Assembly: GCA_003342895.1 (NCBI GenBank)
Contig: PTFA01000416.1
Span: 438,106 to 502,105 of the forward strand
DNA from: Casuarius casuarius
Taxonomy: Eukaryota > Chordata > Aves > Casuariiformes > Casuariidae
Length of the DNA stretch: 64,000 nucleotides
Reading direction: 5' to 3'
Shown: in pieces, positions 48,401 through 58,700 of the stretch
Numbering within the stretch: the stretch's first letter is position 1
Layout: each line of letters begins with the position of its first letter
Notes under the pieces: generated by a model
Told to the model about the DNA's origin: nothing
The model's database searches: none
What the model saw: the letters and a program-made list of their open reading frames with translations, nothing else
Position numbers and translations under genes: made by a program

Positions 48401-49711
48401 TATGAGTGAAGAGTTAAGCATGTGAACAATGCTTCTCTGACAGAAGTATCCCTGAAAGAGTAAGAGCCAATTGCTTCCAACCTCACATCCTCAAAAGAGT
48501 AGGGCAAAAACTGTGTCTCTCACCAACCAAAAGTTGAGCAGGCATGGCAGAATAGACAGAGAAAAGAAAAGGCACTTCAGGTGAGGACCCTGTGACAGGG
48601 GTCTGTTAGGCTGTGGATAATCCTGCCTGCAGAGACTGAATGAGAGCACTTGCCTCTGTCCAGATTAGGTGTGGTTAGCACTCTTTCCCTAATACCTGGG
48701 ACTTCTCATTGAGCTCACTGAGATGAAAGATAGCACACCTTGTTCAAAAATGGGCTTTTCCCCCCCACACAGAGGAAGGCTGGACATGCTGCCCAATGGG
48801 CTGGAGACTCTTTCAAAAAAGCTGCTACTACGTGTCATCTGATGAGATGTCCAGGGGTGAGAGTGAGAAGAACTGCACTGGGATGGGCTCCCACCTGGTG
48901 GTGATCAATACAGAAGCAGAACAGGTAAGTGCAGGGCTGAGAGAGGCAACACAGCAGCCCTGGGATGCCAGTGCCAGGTTCTAAAGGGGACTTCAGAGCC
49001 CCTCTTTGCTCCTGCAGTGGCCAGGGAATGTCCTCTCTGGGTCCATTCAACCCTGGCTCTCCTCTGCTACCAGCCCCACTCCACAGGGATTCTTGCCTCC
49101 CCCCCAAACCAGTTCTGCTCCTCATGGACATTGCATTTTATCCAGGACTTCCTCTTCAGCCTGGTGCAAAGATTATTTACTCACGGCTATGAAACAAAAT
49201 ACTACATAGGCTTGTCTGCTTACGGAAAAGGGCAATGGCCCTGGTGGATCAGGCTCCATATAGTGCAACAACAATGTGAGTATCCTGTAGGGGAAAGGAA
49301 GGTCTTAACATTTACACCCCTTTGGCCAACTGACCAATACACAGTGCAGAACACGTGTCAGAAAGTGGTCTCTGTCCCTAGCTGCACTGTAAGTGAGGGG
49401 GGCATGACCGGTCTTCTCCTTTGCCTTAACCAGAGTTCCTGATCTCTGTCACAACAATGTTCCCTTTCTCTTCCAGAACTGTTCTAGTTGACTCTATCCC
49501 CTGCTTTCATTCATGCCAATGCATTGCCAATAGAGGAACTTTTGTTTACAGTTTCTGGAAACCTGGGGAACCCAATTTACCCTTTGACAAAAAATGTGTT
49601 GCAATTCGCGTGAAGGGAAATACAGACTCCAGCACTTACAGTAACTGGAACAACATGCTTTCCTTCACAATTTGCTTTCGAATTTGTGAACTGGCAGCCA
49701 AATATGTCTGA
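45430..49711 (+). pseudogene. CLEC4-type lectin with membrane lysine (lectin gene B), frameshifted
   Basis: Paralogue of gene A. Recognisable exons: 45430-45519 (membrane segment), 46672-46758 (stalk), 48773-48924, 49146-49275, 49552-49711 (lectin domain). Phases 1,1,0 hold through exon 4. The membrane exon reads RPWVFLVSALVIKVAFLTIC: a lysine mid-membrane, as in receptors that pair with FcR-gamma or DAP12. The stalk has NAT as in A. Exon 4 encodes CCPMGWRLFQKSCYY and GMGSHLVVINTEAEQ; exon 6 has FWKPGEPN (mannose-type EPN), WNN for WND, and RICELA. Exon 5 is 130 bp against 131 in A: one G is missing at the GG|TGG around 49242-49246, so splicing to exon 6 meets TGA at 49611. The conserved cysteine after WND is Ser. 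Exon 1 was not found. It is either a young pseudogene or a functional gene with an assembly error. Confidence 0.85.
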
Positions 49712-52700
49712 GGAAAGAAACTCCACTGTGGATGAGGGACCTGGAGCAGCACCTTGAGAAGGGGCAGCTCATGAGGAACTGATGGAAAGGCTGGACTGAA
49801 CCCTCGCAAATGCCTTGTCTTGCACTGTGATGGGATTCCAGCTCTGAAGGACCTCAGTTGCCCACCTCTCCTCCTAAATTTCTTTCCAAGCTGAAGATCA
49901 GTCCCAGACAGAAGCCCTCAGGCTGATGTCAAGGATCTATTGGGCCCCTTCCCAACCTCCTCCTTCAGACACAGTGCACCAAGTCTTCAGTACTTTCTTT
50001 GACTCTGTCTAATCGTTGTCTAAATGATGCAGAAAAGGTCCTCTCTCTACTTCATGTATGGAGACTGGTCCTACAAATCACTGGAGCAGAGTTTAGCATT
50101 CAATGGAAAGAACCCCTAAAGGGAATTGCTTATTCATGTCCTATCTCTAAGGCTTCCTCCTTCCTTCATTTCAGACCTTGCTCCTTGTGGATAGCTGGCA
50201 ACCTTCAGCACATTCTGTGTTGATAAAAAAAAAAAAACAGTAAATGTTGATCCTGTTCTTTCCTTGGGGCTGTCTTCTGAGTGACCAGTCCCAACCCCAG
50301 CCAACTCACATCCTGTGCATGACAATATGGCTGCCACCATTGGTGCTAGAAAGATGTGAACGAATGCTGCTTAACGGGCAGCATATATGTAAGTGGCTAT
50401 CTCCTACAAGGGCTGAAAGCCCCTGAAAACTGGAAGTGGAGAAAATGAAGCCTGCTCTCTCCTAGGAAAGGATACTGGTTCCCACTTGGCAGGAGAGAAA
50501 GGAGAAGGACAAGCAGCTCCAGCTAGAGGATGTGTCCTCTTATAGAAAACCCCCTGGCAGGGATCTTCTTCCCTACTGCCATTCATGGCCTGCCATTTTG
50601 GGACCTCTGTGACACTAGACTGCCAATCTTCTTAGCCTTTAACTCCAGTGATGCCACTATCAAAGTAGACATGGTGTTAGCCTCAGCAGGGCCTGCACCA
50701 GCCAACTTATAATAATCACTACACTGCCATGGTCCGCAACCTTCTATTGTTTGTCCAACAGGTCAAGGGTTGCCAGAGCAGTCAAAATAGCTCTTCCAGG
50801 TTGTTAGCAGCCGGCCTGAGCTCCCTGCCAGCCTGGAAGAGAACTGAAGAGGAGGCCTGCCTGTGTGCCAAGTTCTAGCACTGCATCAGAGCTTTTCCAG
50901 TCTCAGAGGCAGCAGGGGAAGAATGGAGAATGTGGGTCTTGTGTCATTCAGTCCTAAGAAGAAGAGCTAGGGCATAGCATGCTGAGGGATGGCTCTGCGG
51001 TGCTGGCTAGGCAACGGGTGCAGAGGCAGGGAGAGGGGCTAGAGCACTTTCCATGATTAGGCCTAGCCCTTAACTGCACCCTGTCAGCTCTCTCCCCTCT
51101 CTAGCTTAGACAGTGTGCTTACATGCCATGACCTACTGGTGGTGCTACCTTAGGTGGGACAGCATCTTCCTAGCCACCATTTTCCTGTGACCTCAGAGTG
51201 CTTCAGGTCCACCAGAGTATGGTGTTGAGCTTGTTTCTCCACTGGATCTTCTCTGACCAAGGGCCCCATCCATGGGGGCCCCTAGTGTAGAATTGGCAAC
51301 AAGAGGTCTGCTTGCTCTGGTGAGCCCAGGCCCACCTGGCTGAAGGGCAGAGGGTGTGGGATGACTTCAATGGGAGAAGGAGGCCCTGTCCCAGGGAGGG
51401 ACATCACTTCTGGAGCAAAACCTTTTCCACTAGGACTGACAGCAGGGACTGTGGGAGCTGCAGCTGCAGCAGCAGGAGTGCCTTCACCAGGAGCAGGTGG
51501 GACAGATGCTTCCCAAAGGGGAACTGTTCATCACAGAACAGCAGAGGCTTTCACCTCCCAGAGACAGGCCTCTTGCAGTTCCTCCAGCTCACAGGGAGGC
51601 ACCTCCCTCCACCTCTGTAGTGTCTTGGTTGACTCTGCTGACTGCTCTGGGCCAATCCTGGCAGTTCTAGTAGCTGGTTACAGCTCCAACAGGCAGAAGC
51701 TAGGGGGAGAACCCACAGCACTGTTATCATGTGTGCTTGGCCCTCCCTGGCCACTGGAGGTAGACTCAGCAGAGTGAGGTGAGAAGTACAAAACACCTGC
51801 TTGACTGTGGGCTGGATGAGCAAGGCCAGAGGCCAGCCAAAAGTGGTTAGGGCTGGGGGTTATTCTTACAGTTTTTATGTTTATTGCTTTCTAGAGGGCA
51901 GACTGATCTGACTGGCTTGTTTTACAAATGTCTTGTATGAACACTGCAGATAACAGGGTCTTATTGGGGCTGGAGGTCTGGCCATATTGGACAGAGAACA
52001 TGGGCTGGAGCCCTTTAATTTCCATTCTAGTCAAATTCTTTATTTCTGAAATGGTTCATAGGCACATCCAAGAATTTGGCCTGTATTTCATATTCCTTCT
52101 CTGGTTATACATATTTCCATACACCTGTGCTGAGAGTGACCAGTTAGAAGAGTTTTTTATATCCTTGTGGGATGATTTCAGATAGACAGGAAAGAGAGTG
52201 CCTGACATGACTCTTCTGTGTCATTTCTATGTCTCCATGGGGACTCGCAGAGACCATTGAGGCCTCTTGTTTCAGGGTAATTCCTAGCCAACACCCAGGG
52301 ACAACCTTTTCTTCTGCTTTTGAGACTTTGGAAATACTTTCTACCCTTCTGTCTCTCCCTCCAACACCCACCAATGCAAGCAGAGTGCAGATGTTACTCA
52401 CTTTTCCCCAAATGCTAGAACCTCTGCTGTTCTGGGGAAGGGAACAGAGTGTCCTCGAGACGGCAGGTGGCCACAAGTACATAAGGGAAAGAATGAAGGG
52501 GAGAAGACAGGGCAGGACAGCCAGTGACCTGGACCCAAAAGCATGTGGGAAATATGCTGTAGCCAGTGTTCATATGCATCTGTCAGCTTTTTCCCTCTGC
52601 TTTGCTACCTGGCAGACGTGCAGATAAGCCTTGGAAATGCAGTGGCAAGCTTGAGAGTCCAGAAGGCTCAATCCCAGCCCATGTGTCCCCTTCTTCCCTG

Positions 52701-53635
52701 GGCAAGCAGCCACTGCTGGGCATGGAGAGAATTGAGCAGGGCAAGGAGAGAGCCTTGGGAAGACATTCAAGGATACAGTGATTTATAGAGACTGAGGTAG
52801 ATATTGCCAGATGAGGGAGGAAAGGACAAGGCAACGATATAAGTGGGAAAGCCTGGCAGAGCTACAGTGCTGGAGATTGAAGGTCCCAAGAGTAAATGCT
52901 TAGACCATACTGCACATTGCACTTATCTCCCAGGAACCCCTGCTCTTGGTTCCATACCTAAGGCCTATATGAAGGTATGGTGCGGTTCACTGGTGTACTC
53001 TGTTCCCACAGACAGTGGGATTGTAGTTATCCATGGTCACTCACACAGCACACTCCACATTGGCAAAAAGGCAAAATCCTACAAAATGTGACCAGTGGAG
53101 CCCCAGTCGTCAGGCAAAAGATCACATGGCTGCATGCACCGGGGATTTCTGAGACACATGATTGGTCAGGACAGGAAGGCAGACAGCACCTGGTGTGGAG
53201 GAAACACAGAGGTACCTTGTATGCCTGACAAGAGTTTGGCTACTACTACTAACCAATGTCTTGAGGAGTGTGAGGGGCATGGGGCTGTGATGCCAGAAAT
53301 TGTAGGACAAGTGACTTTTCATCAGTTTTAAAGGCCTCAAGTAAGTGCACAGGCTCTCAGGGCATGAGTATCTTGTAGGGAGTGACTTCCCTTTGGTTAA
53401 CCCTGGGACTGCACCATGGCAATCCTTGACTGCTTCCCTTCCCCACCCTTGCTCCACTGGCCATCACTCTGCCGTTGTTGCTCCAAACACTGGATCCCAC
53501 ACTGTGAACAATAGGAGCTACCACCAATGAATGTTTTCTGAGCTATGAAGAAGATGCTGAGCAAGCATCACAGGAAGAGCTATGTAGAGTTCAGCAGCTC
53601 TGAGCTAACTCTGAAGCTCTGGCACTTTCCTGGAA
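49712..53635. other. Intergenic between gene B and relic D, nothing recognised
   Basis: About 3.9 kb without lectin-like exons. A poly(A) run at about 50226-50238 may be a retroposition or simple tract. Frames such as 51361-51777 (alanine/glycine-rich) are open on compositional grounds only and overlap minus-strand frames; I see no gene. Confidence 0.5.
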
Positions 53636-53952
53636 ACCTTCAGGCCATGTGAAGGCCGCACCACCAAATGGCAGAAAATGGCACTGTTGGCTCACCGGAG
53701 CATCTGGGACTGTGGACATTGGCTCTGAACCTGACCTTCTCCAGAGACCAAAGAGATCCCCAGCTCTATCCCAGTCTGCCCCTCTGCCAGACTGAGTAAC
53801 TTCCATGTTGGGACTGAGTTTCGGTTTCCTGGCTCTCCCTTCAGCTGTACATCCTTGGTAGATGGGCTTATAGAAGCAGAGCTGACTGTGTTGTGTTTGG
53901 TGCGTTCCTTTACTCTTAGCACCTCCAGAGTACAAGGGAATGTGAGAGCATC
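53636..53952 (+). pseudogene. Lectin relic D: duplicated 5' flank and first bases of exon 2
   Basis: Matches gene A 32455-32777 over its whole length: both begin AGGCCATGTGAAGGCC and share CTCTATCCCAGTCTGC and TACATCCTTGGTA. Both end with a 3' splice site, TTTAC(T)NTTAG|CACCTCCAGAG. The exon part starts at 53920 and homology stops about 33 bp later, before the membrane segment. It is a truncated duplicate with no other exon nearby; a CR1 fragment starts some 350 bp downstream. Confidence 0.88.
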
Positions 53953-54309
53953 TGGTTCATTAAATGTTATCAGCTCCAGGACCTTTTCCTTTCAAAGGGA
54001 ATAATAAATAATAGGGAAAGTGATAAATAGAACACACAAAGACACAAACCTGGTAAGCATGCAATAAAGTAGATAAGGAAGACCACAACTCTTCAGCAAC
54101 TAGTTGATGGGCCATTAAGAAACTACAGGCATAGCTTTGAAGAGAGTCAGCCTGGACTTTGTAACTGATAAGAAGGGGGAAACAAGACCAACATAAGCAT
54201 TATGTGGGACTATGCAAAATTTATTAAGGAATGCTTAGGGAAAGGATCAAAGGTGGGAAGAAGGGGAACTGGGAAGTAACAAGGGAGGGAAATAGACAGG
54301 GGAAGGATA

Positions 54310-55015
54310 AAAGTTCATGGCGATCAGGAGAGGTGGAAGAAAGCTAATGTCACTCCAGTCTTCAAAAAGGACAAGAAGGAGGATCCAGGGAGCTACAGGC
54401 CAGTCAGCCTCATCTCGAACCCTAGAAAGGTGATGGAGCAGCTCATCCTGGATGCCATCTCCATGCATGTGAAGGATAAGAAGGTGGCTGGGAGTAGTCA
54501 GCATGGATTCACAAGGGGGAAATCATGCTTAATGAACCTGATAGTCTTCTATGATGGGATGACTAGCTGGGTAGATGAGGGGAGAGCAGTGGATGTTGTT
54601 TACCTTGACTTCAGGAAGGATTTTGACACTGTCTCCCATAACATCCTCATAGGCAAGCTGATGAAGTATGGGCTAGATGAGCAGACAGTGGGGTGGTTTG
54701 AAAGCTGGCTGAACAGCAGAGCTCAGAGGGCTGTGATCAGTGGTGCAAAGTCTAGTTGGAGGTCTGCGGCCAGCGGTGTCCCCCAGGGGTCAATACTGCA
54801 TCCAAAACTGTTTAACTTACTCATCAGTGACGTGGATGGGTCAGAGTGCACCCTCAGCAAGTTTGCTGATGATACAGAACTGGGAGGAGTGGCTGATATG
54901 CCAGAGGGCTGTGCTGCCATGCAGAGGAACCTCAACAAGCTGGAGAGATGGGCGGAGGGGAACCTCATGGAAGTTCAATAAAGGGAAGTGCAAAGTCCCA
55001 GCACAGCCAACAGGC
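54310..55015 (+). repeat. CR1 LINE ORF2 reverse-transcriptase fragment with a long open frame
   Basis: The frame from before ATG 54430 to the stop at 54979 is CR1 reverse transcriptase. Visible motifs are VTPVFKKDKKEDPGSYRPVS, SQHGFTRGKSCL, AVDVVYLDFRKDFDTVSHNI, SGVPQGSILHPKLFN and the catalytic SKFADDTELGG. The C-terminal RFNKGKCKV-type segment follows in a shifted frame to about 55015. Both the endonuclease and the 3' end are missing, so it cannot move. The residue after LDFRK is Asp where CR1 usually has Ala. Confidence 0.95.
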
Positions 55016-55304
55016 ACATTGTCTTGGAGGTAATAAAGAAACAGAATGATTGATAAGGGTGTGTGAGGAACAGATGATGGTTACTGCTAGAGCTCTCTCT
55101 CCAGGCAACTGATAGGCAGACCTGCTCTAATGGAAAGGGTGAGCAAGGCAGGACGAGGGAGGTGGTGGCCTCAAAATGTAGATCTGAGTTAACTTTGGAA
55201 CTGATGAGAGAAGCTGATGGCAGTGCATTTTGGAGTTCTGGCAATGAGCTGAGGTTAGGGAAAGAGCCACTTCTCAGCGAAAGACATTCCCTTCTCAGCA
55301 TACA

Positions 55305-55390
55305 TTCTCTACAGCTGAGCCATAGTCTAACTGCTGCAAAAGTTTCACCAGTGGTTCAAACCTGGACTCACTTCTGGATTTCCTCACACA
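55305..55390 (+). repeat. Unknown repeat, copy 1 (pairs with 57472-57556)
   Basis: CAGCTGAGCCATAGTCTAAC through CAGTGGTTCAAACCTGGACT to GGATTTCCTCAC is about 80 per cent identical by eye to the segment at 57472-57556. Family unknown. Confidence 0.7.
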
Positions 55391-55398
55391 AAAGTGAG

Positions 55399-55715
55399 TG
55401 TAAGGGTGAGGCAGGGGCACTGCCTGGACTCCCGGCAGGGACGGATACACAAACACAAGGCATACAATGGTCGATATGGAGCATTTATTACCTCTGCGTC
55501 TGAACGGGGGTTCCCCGGCGTTTTACCGATCAAGGCAATAATGAAGCGGGGGATCCCTGGCACTGTTGAGCATTGGTCCAGAGTAAGCAACACCAGGGGG
55601 GACACTAGATGAAGTTTTTATGTATTATACACATGCGCAGTAAGCATGTTGAGCTCATTGTTATTCTCGATTCAAAGCCCAGGTGCAGTGCCACCCTGGC
55701 ACAGGCTCAGCTACA
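55399..55715 (-). mobile_element. Candidate solo LTR of an endogenous retrovirus, minus orientation
   Basis: The stretch differs from its surroundings (CpG-containing, GC-rich blocks). Its ends are TGTAAG...CTACA, forming the TG..CA terminal inverted repeat TGTARG/CYTACA. On the minus strand there is a TATA-like TATAATACATAAAA followed by AATAAATGCTCC about 150 bp later, the order promoter then poly(A) signal expected in an LTR. No primer-binding site, polypurine tract or internal genes flank it, hence solo. I could not see a matching target-site duplication (GTGAG versus TGACT), which weakens the call. Confidence 0.45.
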
Positions 55716-58700
55716 TGACTATGGGTCAACATGCCCTGTTGATGCTCCTTTTCCCACAGAACGGTCTGGCTAGCTTCCATCGTCTATCTCCTCCACATTC
55801 TTCCGCACTTTCCCATACAGTGAGAAACTTTCTTCTGTGCTTGATTGGTGAGGCTGCTGAATCTTCTGGACTGGCTGACCACACAGAGAACCACTGCAGT
55901 GTGCTGGGGCTAGTGTTTGTTCTGATTCCAGTAAGAAAGGCACTCAGACTTTGTAAGGTATTGATTAAAAAAAACATTTATTGGAGCTGACATTAGAAGG
56001 AAAAAGAAGATAGTAAAGATTATTGTACATCCCTTCAGATGCTGTGAACCTTGAGTTCTGCAGCATTGGACAAACCTCCACTCAGGGCACAGCATGGCAT
56101 GCAGCACAGATCCTGTCTGTGAAGAGCTTCACCATCACTTTGATCTTTTGAGTTCTTATAGGATTTTCCTAGAAGAAAACAATTGTATTTATCATTTCTA
56201 CTGTCAAACAAAAGGATGTTCACATGAGAACTTGTTGCTTCACTTCAAGATAAAGACAAGGACAAGCAAGTGATATAATCACTGGTACCAAATGGGAGCT
56301 GCCTACAGGCTTCTCCTTTACAATTAGCCAGCTAAGTTTATTCTGCGACCAAGGGATATGTGCAGTACAGCACAGACTTGAAGGCCAAGGTATACATGCA
56401 GCATCACAGCACAGCATAGCACAGCACAGCACAGGCCTGTGCCTACTCAGGTTAACTGTTACATGGATCATTAATTCCGTAATGTACAATAGTCTTCCAG
56501 TTAGGATCACTACAATCAAGGAACCTCATAGTCACTGTGATAGTGCAGACTATATCTAGGTCTATGCTGAAACTTCATCTTGGACTAATAATCTCACCAC
56601 AATTTCATTTCAGCTAATAACCTCTGACTTGGATGAGAAGAATAATTTTGCATTAAAAGTTTGTACCTCAGCTGAGTGACTGCCAGATAATTCCTCACAG
56701 ATTAATTTGGCCTATTAACATTCAACCACTTGCCCATTGCCATGGAATAATGCACTCTACACAGTGAAGGACATGGGCTGCTGTTTTCCAGCTGATATAA
56801 CAGGAAATATTGTCTATAATTATGGAGTCTGATCTAGTGATCATTGACGTAATAAGAGGTTTCCCAATAATTTTGGGAATTAATATTTGCGTATTTATAA
56901 TAAATATTCAGATGTTTCATATATTTGCTCCACACATCTTATTTCCTCTGAGCAGGCTCCCACTCTATCATTCCCTAGAGTCTTGTAGATGAGGAATGTA
57001 GTATCCCAGTAGGCAATCTCACAGATGTAGAATAATGAAAAAGCCCTCCTCTAACGTACTCCTCTTTGGTAAGACCTCTTCAAGACTTATCTAAAAGAGG
57101 TACCCTTTCTCCAGCCTATAAGAAATAGGTGTAGTGTCTCAAGCCTCTCTTGGTTCAGGAGGCAACAGATATAGCAAGAGGCAGAGGTAAAGATACACAG
57201 CCATATATATAGCACTTTCAGAAAGTTTCAGTAGTTCAATTCCTGCATATGAACTAGGAAGATTGGTTGAAAGGGCAAAAGCTTATCAGATTAACATGCT
57301 TCATGGTAGGATCTGCAGTCCTTGTATTCAGGTGAGCATCCTGTCCAAATTCCAACTGCCTATCATGATAAAACCTGCAAATGCACTACTCCCTGACACA
57401 TTCTTGTTTCCTTGGAAAGAAACTCAGGTTTGAGGATAAGGAAGGAGCTATAGTGAAATACATACACTGCTACCCTGCAGCTGAGATACAGTCTGATTGC
57501 AGCAAAAATTTCAGCAGTGGTTCAAACCTGAACTGGCTTCTGGTTTTCCTCAGGTTCAAACCCTGTGATGCTCAGCCTTTGAGAGGTACTCTCATTAGCT
57601 GGAAACCAATCAGAAAGCCCACACTGGAAGGACAGTCTGGGAATACGCCTCATTCCTCTGCATACGTGCTCCTTCCTGCAGAGAAAAAGCACAGCCAGGT
57701 CTCCTTGCTCCCTCAATCTTACCCTTTTCCAGGAGTCCTTCAGACAAGGTTTAAAGGAGCACTCACACTCTGCCAATCTTTTAGAGGTTTCCCAGTGGGA
57801 ATATTGTGGAAGAGTTGGTGGTGTGCCCTGCTGGTTATGCCCCACCTACTTAGACAGCAACCTAGGGAGAAAATGAGGTCAGTTTCCTTTCTGCTGCTGG
57901 CAAGCGCAGTGCTCACAGATGGGACACTCAAGAGACAGGAAGAATGCTCCCTGGCGTCATTAGGGAGAGAAAGAAGCAAAAACTACTGTGGTCTGATCAA
58001 TGCAGGTACTATCATCTGGCTTGTAGGATCACATGGGAGAGGAGTGGTGGTCCAAGATCTGTTGCAGTAATACTGTATCCATCTGCTTTAAAAAATTCTC
58101 TATTGCCTTGGTGAACACTGTGATCCAATGTGCTGCCTTACCTTCCTTCCCTCTTGCTCAGGGGAGTGACACCAAGTCCTCTGGGAGATCACAGCGATTA
58201 GTACTGACATTGCTGGGTTAGGGGATATATAAAGCAGTCAGTCTTCATGATTCTTATGGTCAGGCTTGTTAATTACAGCTGTCCACTGTGCCTGCTGATG
58301 TCTTTACATTTAATTATGGCAGATGATTCCTCTTTACAGGATACACATGACTGTCTGCAATAAATGATGATCCTTGCTAAGCCAAGTGATAAAACGAAGC
58401 AAAATGTATGCTTTTTTTACAACAGCCACTGTCTCTTTTTTAATCACTTTTCCATGAGAATTTCCTCCAAGATCTCTGATCTTTTTTACATGAAGCAGGG
58501 TTTTCCCCCTCCTCCTTCTCACTTATTATTTCTTTTATCCAGGATTGGATGAGCTAATATGAATGTTACCACCACTGTGGGCTGGCCAGACTAGCTGGGA
58601 ATTATCAAAGGATTTCTGCTGCAAGGAAAATTTGTATACATTCCCTACTTTGAAAGGCTCATCATCTGTCACTTGGTGGATGGACTATTCTAATAAAATC

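Noticed and set aside
49457..49711. Exon 6 of gene B starting at the CTTCCAG acceptor near 49496 instead of 49552
   Set aside because: From that acceptor the sequence adds a stretch without counterpart in gene A, and with the exon 5 phase as it stands the join reads straight into a stop. The 49551|49552 acceptor aligns exactly with gene A.
51361..51777. Alanine/glycine-rich 138-codon frame
   Set aside because: Open because of composition; an overlapping frame is open on both strands and no splice sites or family resemblance are visible.
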